Below the pieces are notes generated by a model. The model did not search any database. It was not told where the DNA came from and worked only from the letters and a program-made list of their open reading frames with translations. A stretch of 64,000 bases of DNA, from positions 39,954 through 103,953 of the forward strand of contig JAAFJB010000001.1 in NCBI GenBank assembly GCA_013297995.1, read 5' to 3'. Source of the DNA: Chitinophagales bacterium (GTDB taxonomy: Bacteria; Bacteroidota; Bacteroidia; Chitinophagales; Chitinophagaceae). A program made the position numbers and the translations under genes. Positions 8,204-17,424 of this stretch are shown piece by piece. How positions within the stretch are numbered: the stretch's first letter is position 1; each line of letters opens with the position of its first letter.

Positions 8204-10663
8204 ATGATGAGTCAACCGGATGCCGAAAAAATAAAATTACTCGAAATAGAACTCGAGATGGAAAAAGCTGCTCGCTACTCCCTAGAACGAAATCTACATA
8301 AAAAAACCGCACTGATAAAATCGCTCCAAAAAGAGGTTGAAACTATAAAAAAAACTATCCCTCAACTTACTGGAGCTTCTATGATTAATAAAATATTAGC
8401 TCATCTGCAAATAGGTATTTTAGTAGAAAACGAAACGGGACTGGCAGTATCCGTAAATGCTACTTTTTGCAACTACTTAAACATACAGAAAAAAGTTGAG
8501 CATTTATTGGGAACTGACTTATTAACTGATAACTTATACGACCCATCTATTTTTATAAATTACCACTATTTCTGGCAAAGAACCATTGAAATTTTAAATG
8601 CCAGAGAGCCAGTAAGAAACGATTGGGTTGAATTAAAAGATGGAACTATACTGGAAAGAGATTATATTCCTATTACACAAGGAGATATTTACCAAGGGCA
8701 TATTTGGTATTATCATAATTCTACAGAAAAAAGTAGTTGGGAACAAAAAAACATTTCGCAGAAAAAAATTTATGAAGAGGTTCTTAGTAAAATGCCTGCT
8801 GATATTATTGTATTCAATCCTGAATATTCAGATTTATTTTTAAACCCAATTGCTATTAAAGACCATGAATTGCGACAGTGGATTATTGAATGGATGATTG
8901 GTAAGAATCAATCACAAAAACGCTTCATAGATGGTCTTGAAAAAGTTACCAGCTATCACCAACTATTCAACAAAACCATTCATACCAAAGAAGGTGGATA
9001 CGTAGAAGAAAAACGGGTAAATACTGAGGGGGAAACCAGTTATTTTTTACGTCACTTGTATCCAATTCTTGATAACAACAATGAAATTGCTATGCTGATT
9101 GGCTATAATACCGATATAACAGACAGGGTGTTGGCCGAACAAGAGTTATTAAAAGCCAAGCACTTAACAGAAGAAATTGCTAGAGCCAAAGAAATTTTTC
9201 TAGCAAATATAAGCCACGAAATAAGAACACCTATGAATGGGATATTGGGCATATCAAGCTTATTATTTAAAACCAATCTCAACCATCAACAACATAAAAT
9301 GAATACCCTTATTCAAGATTCTGCTACTAACTTATTAGTAGTTGTGAATGATATTTTGAATATGGAGAAAATAAATTCTGGCAAGCTTGAATTAGAACAA
9401 ATTGCATTTAATTTACAAGAAAAAATAAGTACCGTTGTAGACGCTTTTCAATATAAGGCAATTGAAAAAAATATCACTCTATTACTTAGTTTGGAATTTT
9501 CCTATCAAGAAAAAGTTATTGGGGATCCTTTTAGACTTGCCCAAATTTTAAATAATTTAATTGGTAACGCAATTAAATTTACAAAAGAAGGATCTGTTGA
9601 AATTATAGTAAATGTAACCCATGAACTTGCGGAACTAATTTGGGTTAAATTTTCTATAAAAGACACAGGGATTGGTATTGCAACAGATCAGGTTGCCAAA
9701 CTATTTGACCCCTATGTTCAAGCCGATGCCTCCATAGCAAGAAGGTATGGGGGTACTGGACTGGGACTGGGTATTTGTAAAAATTTGATTGCCCTAATGG
9801 GTGGAAGAATTAGTGTAACTAGTGAACCAGAAAAAGGTGCCATATTCAGTTTTAGTATCCCCTATAAAAAATCTAACCCGATTACATTAAAGCAAGAAAA
9901 AGCACCTACATATTCATTATTGAATGGAATTAAGATTTTGCTTGCAGAAGATCTCCCCATGAACCAGTTTATTGTATGTACATTATTGGAACAATATGGA
10001 GCTATTATTTCCATTGTAGGGAATGGAAAAGAAGCGCTAGAACTGATTAACAAAGAAAACTTTACCCTCATTTTGATGGATATTTCTATGCCAGAAATGG
10101 ATGGAATTACCGCTACCAAAATTATTCGATCATTACCCGATACACAAAAGGCAAATACCCCCATTCTAGCCATAACCGCAAACGCGTTAAAAGGCGACGA
10201 ACAAATTTATAGGGATGCGGGCATGAATGGATGCATTACAAAACCTTTTAATGAAGCCAATTTCTTTCATTCCATACTCAATTTGCTCAACCCTAAAATA
10301 ACAAAGACTTCCACGATTGAAAAGCTTTACAATGAAAAAAAAATATTAGGAATGGGAAATGGAAACCAAGCATTTGTTCAGAAAATGGTACAACTCTTTT
10401 TACAAACCATGCCCACTGATATGCAGGTTTTAGAAAAGTCAGCTTTAGAAAAAAATTGGGAAACAACAGAAAGAACCGCACATAGAATGAAATCAGCAAT
10501 AGACGGAATGGGCATTTCCCAATTAAAAAATACAATCAAGCAAATTGAATTAGGTGCAAAATCTGAACACCCTCAATCTACTTTACCCTTGATATTTCAA
10601 TTGAATAAGGATTTAAATAAAGCAATGGATCAATTAAAAAAAGACTATCCAATTAATTTATAG
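8204..10663 (+). CDS. Hybrid sensor histidine kinase (PAS-HisKA-HATPase-REC-Hpt)
   Basis: H-box ANISHEIRTPMNG, N-box LNNLIGNAIKFT, G-boxes DTGIGI/GGTGLGLGI, REC LILMDISMPEMDG, Hpt AHRMKSAIDGMG. Confidence 0.95.
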   Translation: MMSQPDAEKIKLLEIELEMEKAARYSLERNLHKKTALIKSLQKEVETIKKTIPQLTGASMINKILAHLQIGILVENETGLAVSVNATFCNYLNIQKKVEHLLGTDLLTDNLYDPSIFINYHYFWQRTIEILNAREPVRNDWVELKDGTILERDYIPITQGDIYQGHIWYYHNSTEKSSWEQKNISQKKIYEEVLSKMPADIIVFNPEYSDLFLNPIAIKDHELRQWIIEWMIGKNQSQKRFIDGLEKVTSYHQLFNKTIHTKEGGYVEEKRVNTEGETSYFLRHLYPILDNNNEIAMLIGYNTDITDRVLAEQELLKAKHLTEEIARAKEIFLANISHEIRTPMNGILGISSLLFKTNLNHQQHKMNTLIQDSATNLLVVVNDILNMEKINSGKLELEQIAFNLQEKISTVVDAFQYKAIEKNITLLLSLEFSYQEKVIGDPFRLAQILNNLIGNAIKFTKEGSVEIIVNVTHELAELIWVKFSIKDTGIGIATDQVAKLFDPYVQADASIARRYGGTGLGLGICKNLIALMGGRISVTSEPEKGAIFSFSIPYKKSNPITLKQEKAPTYSLLNGIKILLAEDLPMNQFIVCTLLEQYGAIISIVGNGKEALELINKENFTLILMDISMPEMDGITATKIIRSLPDTQKANTPILAITANALKGDEQIYRDAGMNGCITKPFNEANFFHSILNLLNPKITKTSTIEKLYNEKKILGMGNGNQAFVQKMVQLFLQTMPTDMQVLEKSALEKNWETTERTAHRMKSAIDGMGISQLKNTIKQIELGAKSEHPQSTLPLIFQLNKDLNKAMDQLKKDYPINL

Positions 10664-10808
10664 TCCCGATTTTATTAGAATTTCCCAATTTGAGACATCC
10701 CCTGCAAACCTACAGATTCTTAACTAATTGATTACCAATACACTAATAGCAATTTCCATCTTGGCACTTTTTTAGGAGTTTTAATTCAATCCTTAAAAAA
10801 TAATTAAT

Positions 10809-11948
10809 ATGGAAATTGTTCATTTGGTTTTTGGAAAACAAAATAAATCTGCATTCAGCTTGGCCACAGCAGTAGATCAACTTGCTACCGAGCAAGTAAG
10901 GTTGGGTTACAACGTTAAATTATGGGAAATAAGTCCAAAATCGAATGACGACTTTCAGCAACGCCCCTATAAAACCTGTTTATTTAATGTAAAAAATTTT
11001 TTATGGAATACCACGCAAGAAATTAACGAAGCAATAAACAAGTTAAAAAAAGACACCATTGTACATATGCATGGTGGATTTATTCCTGTATACTTTACGC
11101 TTGCATACCATCTTAAGCGAAAAAAAATACCTTTTGTTTATACAACACACGGTACCTATAATAGATTGTTCATTCAATCTGCAGGGATTGCTAAAAAAAT
11201 ATACTTCCACCTTTTTGAAAACTTGTTAGTTAAATGGTCATCCGCCATGCATTTTGTTAGCAATGACGAACAATTTGGGTTTCAAGAAAATCATGCTATT
11301 GACCAAGCTAAAATGGTATTTATACCCAATGGTTTAGCAAATGGCAATAAATTAGTTCCGCCAAAAATTAAAAAAAATGAAGAACCTATTTTTTGTTTTA
11401 TGGGGCAACTAGATATTCACGAAAAAGGATTAGATATATTACTTGCTGCTTTTGCCGAATACAAACATAAATATTTTGAAAAAGGGGTGCTTTGGATTAT
11501 TGGGGAGGGAGTTGGAAAAGAGAATCTTTATAAAATGGCGGTTCAATTAAATATTCAGCAATCAGTATTCTTCAAACCAACGGTTTATGGCGTACTTAAG
11601 TTTGAACTTTTGAATAAAGTGGATGTGTTTCTTCGTCCTTCTAGAGCCGAGTACTTTCCTTCAGCTATTTTAGAAGCTGCGTCTACATCTGTTCCGTCTA
11701 TTGTTTCTAAAGAAACCAATATGGGCAATTATATTAATGAGTATAATGCAGGATATACAATGGAAGAAAATAATGCTGGCAACCTATCGCGCTTGATGAT
11801 TACTTGCTTAAAAGATATAAAAAATTTGAACTGGGACAATAAGCGAAGAAATGCTTACAAAATGGTTAATGAAAAATTTCAATGGAACAAAATTGCAATG
11901 CAACATATTTCTGTTTATGAAAAAGTACTGGATCAAATTGCAGCATAA
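10809..11948 (+). CDS. Glycosyltransferase, GT4-like (GT-B fold)
   Basis: 379 aa; ...HMHGGFIPVYFTLAYHLKRKKIPFVYTTHGTYNR... and RPSRAEYFPSAILEAASTSVPSIVS (E-x7-E motif). Confidence 0.9.
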   Translation: MEIVHLVFGKQNKSAFSLATAVDQLATEQVRLGYNVKLWEISPKSNDDFQQRPYKTCLFNVKNFLWNTTQEINEAINKLKKDTIVHMHGGFIPVYFTLAYHLKRKKIPFVYTTHGTYNRLFIQSAGIAKKIYFHLFENLLVKWSSAMHFVSNDEQFGFQENHAIDQAKMVFIPNGLANGNKLVPPKIKKNEEPIFCFMGQLDIHEKGLDILLAAFAEYKHKYFEKGVLWIIGEGVGKENLYKMAVQLNIQQSVFFKPTVYGVLKFELLNKVDVFLRPSRAEYFPSAILEAASTSVPSIVSKETNMGNYINEYNAGYTMEENNAGNLSRLMITCLKDIKNLNWDNKRRNAYKMVNEKFQWNKIAMQHISVYEKVLDQIAA

Positions 11949-11976
11949 GCTGAATTAAACAAACAACTCTTTCGAA

Positions 11977-12561
11977 ATGCTACTCCAATATTCTGTAAAT
12001 CAATTTAACCAATATTGCAAAAAAGAAATGATTCTTGCAAAAGATCATACTCGCTTTTCATTTCTATATGGCAAATACGCTCTAATGATTACAGCACTTG
12101 AACCTGAAAATGACCTTCATCTGATTTTCGATTTATTTGAATCTAATGTAGAATACCCATTGATAGCAGTTGGAAACTGGAATTCCAGTCCTTATTCGCA
12201 AGCCTTATACGCCAAATACAAAAACCACAAACACTTGCATTTAATTGAACCTCAAACCCAACTCAGAACTTTAAATATGCTTCGCTCAAACTGCTATATT
12301 TATATTGATGCACATCACCATGTTGATGAAAGAAATTCCTTAATTGAGGCCATGTTTCTTCAGTTACCTGTGATAGCATTTGCCTCAACTTACAATAAAA
12401 AATTAACTGAAAATAAAGCCATTTACTACAAATCAGCATCGGATCTTTTCCTTGCTTTAAAATCACTCCATCCAGCCATAACGAGTGAAAATAGCACGGA
12501 TATGAAATATATTATTGATCAAAAAATTGAATCCCAAAAAATAATGCTATCAACTGTGTAA
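11977..12561 (+). CDS. Glycosyltransferase-like protein resembling only the GT-B C-terminal half
   Basis: 194 aa; LIAVGNWNSSPYSQALYAKYKNHKHLHLIEP...YIDAHHHVDERNSLIEAMFLQLPVIAF resembles the nucleotide-sugar-binding half of GT1/GT4 (DUF1972-type) enzymes. Confidence 0.6.
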   Translation: MLLQYSVNQFNQYCKKEMILAKDHTRFSFLYGKYALMITALEPENDLHLIFDLFESNVEYPLIAVGNWNSSPYSQALYAKYKNHKHLHLIEPQTQLRTLNMLRSNCYIYIDAHHHVDERNSLIEAMFLQLPVIAFASTYNKKLTENKAIYYKSASDLFLALKSLHPAITSENSTDMKYIIDQKIESQKIMLSTV

Positions 12562-12579
12562 GCTCTTTTATAATAGGGC

Positions 12580-12604
12580 AACCGCATAAGCAAATTATGC
12601 GGTT
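12580..12604. terminator. Hairpin after the glycosyltransferase genes
   Basis: AACCGCATAA-gcaaa-TTATGCGGTT, 10-bp perfect stem. Confidence 0.6.
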
Positions 12605-12720
12605 ATGGTTTGCTTTATGAATATATAATATACTCTAGCAAAAATACATTGTGTGCAGATTTAGTTCCTTACTACTAGAGAATTCTGTACGCTTATTCTG
12701 TATTTTCTAGGTTAAAAAAA

Positions 12721-12757
12721 AAAGGACAAACTTGCTTTGTAAATCAGTTTATCCTTT
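12721..12757 (-). terminator. Intrinsic terminator of tRNA-Leu(CAG)
   Basis: Minus strand AAAGGATAAAC...GTTTGTCCTTT then a T run. Confidence 0.7.
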
Positions 12758-12761
12758 TAGT

Positions 12762-12844
12762 GCCCAGAACTGGATTCGAACCAGCACACCCTTGCGAGCG
12801 CTGCGACCTGAACACAGTGCGTCTACCAATTTCGCCATCTGGGC
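12762..12844 (-). tRNA. tRNA-Leu (anticodon CAG)
   Basis: Minus strand GCCCAGATGGCGAAATTGGTAGACGCACTGTGTTCAGGTCGCAGCGCTCGCAAGGGTGTGCTGGTTCGAATCCAGTTCTGGGC; acceptor, anticodon (TTCAGGT), variable arm and T-arm all fold; CCA not encoded. Confidence 0.95.
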
Positions 12845-12906
12845 TCTATCCATTTTAGATTTGCTAATATATCAACTTATAACTTAATAACCCAATATCT
12901 AAAACG

Positions 12907-13887
12907 CTAAACAACCATTAAGCTGCATCCCCTAGCATCACTGTGGTCTATTCTTCCCAGTACTTCAAAACTACCATCTTCGTACACCCTTCCTAAATCT
13001 TGGGTTGCAATGAAAGAACAACTATAAACATTTGCTAAATCTATAACCTGAAGCATGCCAGTTCCCTGCTTATACCCTTCTTTAGGGTTATCCTCACTTG
13101 CCACCATAACACGCATCCAAGGAGGGCAAATAAACCTTCCATTTCCAGTAGAATAAGCTTGACTAAGCAATTCCGTCATTCCATATTCCCCATGAATAAC
13201 ATCAATACCCAGCCCTGCTTTAAGCCTATCGTGAAGTTCAGCTCTCGTAATTTCAACTCCCCTACCCTTCATACCTCCAGTTTCCATAACCACGGTAGTT
13301 TTGAGCTGCTGTGGAAATTCTTTTGCAAAATCTAGCAAGGCAAAACTTACCCCTAGCAGCAAGGTCTTCTGCCCGCTTGCTTCTAAAACTGCTATTGTTT
13401 TTGCTAAATCTTTATAATTATACAAATAAAACCCACTTTTAGAATGGCCTGATCTTTGAACTAAGCAACTTGCCATATACACCAACGAGGAATTTTCCCG
13501 CTCAAGATATGCAGGCAACAAACCTAAGATGCACCAATCGGATATTGAACCATATACCCTTTCAAACCCTTTTAGAAAACTGTGCTCATATAACTGCAAA
13601 TCAGCCAAATAATGCCTACTGGTAACCACACCCGTTGTTCCACTACTTTCAAAGATTTTTTCACAGCTAGCTATCGTTGGCCCTATTTGATGGGTTTTAA
13701 AAAAAGAAATGGGCATCATTGGAAAAGAATATGGTATCTTTTCAAAATCTAGATTGGGACTGATTAAATCTACCCATGTTTTAAACAATGGTACATATTG
13801 ATACTGATAATGAAATACAACTCTAGCCAATTCATCAAAATTTGAAGGAGTTACTGAAAAAATCTTATTGGTATCAAATGTTAACAA
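12907..13887 (-). CDS. LuxE/PaaK-like acyl-protein synthetase family protein
   Basis: 326 aa; adenylate-forming signature FESSGTTGVVTSRH, GEYGMTELLSQAY, DLGRVYEDGSFEVLGRIDHSD. Confidence 0.8.
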   Translation of the reverse strand: MLTFDTNKIFSVTPSNFDELARVVFHYQYQYVPLFKTWVDLISPNLDFEKIPYSFPMMPISFFKTHQIGPTIASCEKIFESSGTTGVVTSRHYLADLQLYEHSFLKGFERVYGSISDWCILGLLPAYLERENSSLVYMASCLVQRSGHSKSGFYLYNYKDLAKTIAVLEASGQKTLLLGVSFALLDFAKEFPQQLKTTVVMETGGMKGRGVEITRAELHDRLKAGLGIDVIHGEYGMTELLSQAYSTGNGRFICPPWMRVMVASEDNPKEGYKQGTGMLQVIDLANVYSCSFIATQDLGRVYEDGSFEVLGRIDHSDARGCSLMVV

Positions 13888-14014
13888 TGGTTGAGTTTAT
13901 AGTATTATGATTAATTTTGAAGTGAAACAAACTAAACAATCCTTAAATTTTTTTTCTCCAAAAAAATTAATTCGTGAATTTTACAGTCCATAACGCTGAA
14001 ACGAGATAGTAAAA

Positions 14015-14485
14015 ATGAATAAAAATAAGCATATGAGAACAATAATATTTATCTTTCTTGCTACAACAGCTTTATTATATGGTTGCAAGAAATCTAGTTT
14101 TACTACTAAGCCTCAACTAAGTTTTGGAAAACAAAATGCAACTGAGTTAAGGCAAGGTAATATTATTACTTTTACCATAAACTTTACAGATAAAGAAGGG
14201 GATATTCAAGATACTATTTGGGCACAAAAAATCTCAAGAGTTTGTACCAGTCCACCCAATGTTCAATTTATCAGCCCCTATCCTATTCCAAACTTTACCG
14301 CTACTCCTAATTTAGAGGGGAAATTAGAGTTGAGTTTTGTGTACAATGCAAATATACCTGGCGTATCATCTATAGTAGGTTGTACCAATAAGAACGATAC
14401 TACATTTTTTAGATTTTGGATGAAAGATAAGGCTCAAAATAGGAGTGATACCATCCAGTCTTCCGACATTATTCTAATTCGCTAG
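14015..14485 (+). CDS. Putative lipoprotein of unknown function
   Basis: N-terminal signal with lipobox LLYGC; repeated GD-IQD-like beta segments; no family recognised. Confidence 0.65.
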   Translation: MNKNKHMRTIIFIFLATTALLYGCKKSSFTTKPQLSFGKQNATELRQGNIITFTINFTDKEGDIQDTIWAQKISRVCTSPPNVQFISPYPIPNFTATPNLEGKLELSFVYNANIPGVSSIVGCTNKNDTTFFRFWMKDKAQNRSDTIQSSDIILIR

Positions 14486-14486
14486 A

Positions 14487-15398
14487 ATGCGAGTACGTTT
14501 TTATGATGTTCTAAAAAGTATTTTATTTGGCAATTTCCTATATGGCATCTGTGCAGTTACTCTTGCAATAGAATCAAGTGTTCAACTCTCACTACCTTTA
14601 CACAGTTTTTTCTTTTACCTTTTTGTATTTTCAACTACCAAATATTACTATACCTATGCGTATATAAGTTGCGCCAACCAATCCAATTGTAGTGATATGA
14701 GATTGATTTGGTACCAAAAATTTAAAGGTTTGGTTCAAAAATCTCAACAAATTCACGCTTCAATTTCATTCCTTGTTATTTTGCTACTAATCAATCCCCT
14801 TAATTTCAGTGCCATCCACATTCCAATTGTTGGCTTAATTGCCCTTTGTTTGTTTTTGGGAATATCCATCTTGTATTATGGCTCTGTCCGTTTTAGGAAT
14901 AAAAAATGGCAATTCAGAAAATATGGATTATTCAAACCCCTAATTATCGGATTCATTTGGGCAGGCATGGTTTCCTTTCTACCTATTTTTTTTTACGACT
15001 TAGCCAGTAGAAGCCATTTTACATTCAGCCTATTAAATAGCCTCCAATTCTTAAGCAATTGGATATTTATCAGCTTACTTGCCGTAATTTTTGATATAAA
15101 AGACTATGCGCAAGACGCAAATCAGCATATAAGTACTTGGGTAGTAAAATTGGGACTTAGCAATACTATTTTTAAATTTTTATTGCCCATTACAATAATC
15201 AGCCTAATACTCTATTGCACAGCAGCTTATCAGTTAAATTTTACTGCCCAAAAGATAGTATTCAACAGTATTCCTTGGATATTGTTAATAATTGTAAGCT
15301 ACTCAATGCATCAACGTAAAAGCATTCTCTATTATCTTGCAATTATTGATGGACTCATGCTTATAAAATCTAGTTGTGGTATATTGGGAATCATTTAA
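14487..15398 (+). CDS. UbiA-like prenyltransferase-family membrane protein
   Basis: 303 aa polytopic; second Asp-rich motif DIKDYAQDANQHISTWVVKLG resembles UbiA DxxDxxxD...LG. Confidence 0.6.
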   Translation: MRVRFYDVLKSILFGNFLYGICAVTLAIESSVQLSLPLHSFFFYLFVFSTTKYYYTYAYISCANQSNCSDMRLIWYQKFKGLVQKSQQIHASISFLVILLLINPLNFSAIHIPIVGLIALCLFLGISILYYGSVRFRNKKWQFRKYGLFKPLIIGFIWAGMVSFLPIFFYDLASRSHFTFSLLNSLQFLSNWIFISLLAVIFDIKDYAQDANQHISTWVVKLGLSNTIFKFLLPITIISLILYCTAAYQLNFTAQKIVFNSIPWILLIIVSYSMHQRKSILYYLAIIDGLMLIKSSCGILGII

Positions 15399-15413
15399 TG
15401 CTAAAAAAAACAT

Positions 15414-16520
15414 ATGGCAAAAACTACCAAATCAAAAACAATCTTCGCTAAAAATTCAATGGATTTTTTAAAAAATTATATCAATACCCCTTCCCCCGTT
15501 GGGTTTGAAAGTGGAGGGCAAAAACTGTGGATGGAATATATAAAGCCATTTGTAGATACCATGTATACAGACCCTTATGGAACTGCAGTTGCTGTAATTA
15601 ATCCTACAGCAGCCTTCAAAGTAGTTATTGAAGCACATGCTGATGAAATCAGTTGGTTCGTAAATTATATTAACGATCAAGGATTTATTTATTTAAAAAG
15701 AAATGGCGGAGTAGATCATCAAATTGCTCCTGCTAAGCGGGTATGGATTCATGGAAAAAAAGGCCCAGTTAAAGCTGTATTTGGTTGGCCAGCTATTCAT
15801 ACACGCATGAGTAATCCTGAACAGAAAGAGCCCTCTCCTAAGATAGAAAATCTCTGCCTCGATTGTGGCGCAAGAAATAAAAAAGAAGTAGAGTCGCTTG
15901 GTATCCGTATCGGCTCTGTTGTAACTTACGAGGAGGGCTATGAAGAACTGGCATACGATTTTTTAATCGGTCGTGCTTTTGACAACCGTGTAGGTGGATT
16001 TATGATTGCCGAAGTTGCTAGATTACTAAAAGAAAATAAAAAACAATTGCCTTTTGGCCTTCATATTGTAAATGCGGTTCAAGAGGAAATTGGACTAAGA
16101 GGTGCCGAAATGATTGCAAGAAGAATTAAGCCAAATATAGCCATCATTACAGATGTTACGCACGATACCAGCACCCCAATGATCAGCAAGATTATTGAAG
16201 GCGACATTCAATGTGGCAAAGGCCCCTCACTAGCATTCGCGCCTGCCATTCACAACAAACTGCTGGCCCTGGTTGAAGAAGTTGCTGCCAAAAATAAAAT
16301 TCCAGTTCAAATGCGCACACTCAGTAGAAGCACTGGTACAGACACCGATAGCTTTGCTTATGCAAATGATGGCTGTCCCTCTGTACTCATATCCATTCCA
16401 CTAAGGTATATGCATACAACCGTAGAAATGATTCATAAAAAAGATATAGAAGAAACCATTCGGTTAATGTATGAAACCTTATTAACCCTAACTCCCAAAA
16501 CCAATCTAAGCTACTTGTAA
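15414..16520 (+). CDS. M42-family metallopeptidase (glutamyl aminopeptidase/endoglucanase-like)
   Basis: IEAHADEISWFV, GRAFDNRVGGFM, AVQEEIGLRGAEM, ITDVTHDTSTP, STGTDTDSFAYANDGCPS, IPLRYMHTTVEM metal/catalytic motifs. Confidence 0.93.
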   Translation: MAKTTKSKTIFAKNSMDFLKNYINTPSPVGFESGGQKLWMEYIKPFVDTMYTDPYGTAVAVINPTAAFKVVIEAHADEISWFVNYINDQGFIYLKRNGGVDHQIAPAKRVWIHGKKGPVKAVFGWPAIHTRMSNPEQKEPSPKIENLCLDCGARNKKEVESLGIRIGSVVTYEEGYEELAYDFLIGRAFDNRVGGFMIAEVARLLKENKKQLPFGLHIVNAVQEEIGLRGAEMIARRIKPNIAIITDVTHDTSTPMISKIIEGDIQCGKGPSLAFAPAIHNKLLALVEEVAAKNKIPVQMRTLSRSTGTDTDSFAYANDGCPSVLISIPLRYMHTTVEMIHKKDIEETIRLMYETLLTLTPKTNLSYL

Positions 16521-16561
16521 TAAAATATTTAATTGGTTTGATTTTTAAAATTGATAGCGTA

Positions 16562-17413
16562 ATGTTAAAGCCTATAAATAATCCACTTAAAATTGCAGTA
16601 TTAGATCTTTATGAAGGTAAGCCAAATCAAGGAATGCGATGTATTAAGGAAATTATTAACCAATGGGCAGAATTTTATGCAATTGATCTCATGTTAGAGG
16701 TTTTTGAAGTTAGAATAAACGAGTCTTTACCTTCCCTTGATTATGATATTTATATTTCGAGTGGAGGCCCTGGCAGTCCCTTAGAAAGTGAAGGATCTTC
16801 TTGGGAGAATAAATATTTCGACTGGTTAAAATCGGTTGAAATGTGGAATGCACACTCAAATCATTTCCCCAAAAAACACGCTTTCTTTATCTGCCATAGC
16901 TTTCAACTAGTTGCTAGATACTATGGCATTGGTCAAGTCTGCAAAAGAAATTCTACTGCATTTGGAGTTTTTCCCATTCATATGCTAGAAGATGGTCTAC
17001 AGGAAGTGGTGTTTCAAGGCTTAAAAGATCCTTTCTACGGGGTTGATAGCAGAGACTATCAAGTAATAGAGCCCAACCACCAAAAATTGAGAAAATTGGG
17101 AGGTGCCATTCTTGCCATTGAAAAAAATAGGCCACATGTGCCTTTTGAAAGAGCAATTATGTCTGTTCGATTTAACAACTATTTTCTAGGCACGCAATTT
17201 CATCCTGAAGCTGACGCAATTGGAATGGGAATGTACCTACAAAGAACCGATAAAAAAGAAGTAGTTATTGAAGCCCACGGCGAAACCAAATGGAAGAGCA
17301 TGGTTGAGCAATTACGAGATCCAGAAAAAATCATGTGGACCTATCAGCACATACTACCCAACTTTCTAAATAATGCAGTTGGAGCAATGGCAGATCCCTT
17401 AATTCATTCATAA
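16562..17413 (+). CDS. Class I glutamine amidotransferase-like protein
   Basis: IYISSGGPGSP, FICHSFQLVARYYG (Cys nucleophile), GTQFHPEAD (His/Glu). Start set to ATG (MLKPINNP) instead of the track's TTG at 16538. Confidence 0.8.
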   Translation: MLKPINNPLKIAVLDLYEGKPNQGMRCIKEIINQWAEFYAIDLMLEVFEVRINESLPSLDYDIYISSGGPGSPLESEGSSWENKYFDWLKSVEMWNAHSNHFPKKHAFFICHSFQLVARYYGIGQVCKRNSTAFGVFPIHMLEDGLQEVVFQGLKDPFYGVDSRDYQVIEPNHQKLRKLGGAILAIEKNRPHVPFERAIMSVRFNNYFLGTQFHPEADAIGMGMYLQRTDKKEVVIEAHGETKWKSMVEQLRDPEKIMWTYQHILPNFLNNAVGAMADPLIHS

Positions 17414-17424
17414 ATCAATATCCC

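Noticed and set aside
12175-12190. Palindrome ACTGGAATTCCAGT
   Set aside because: Short palindrome inside a CDS with no promoter context; expected by chance in 64 kb.
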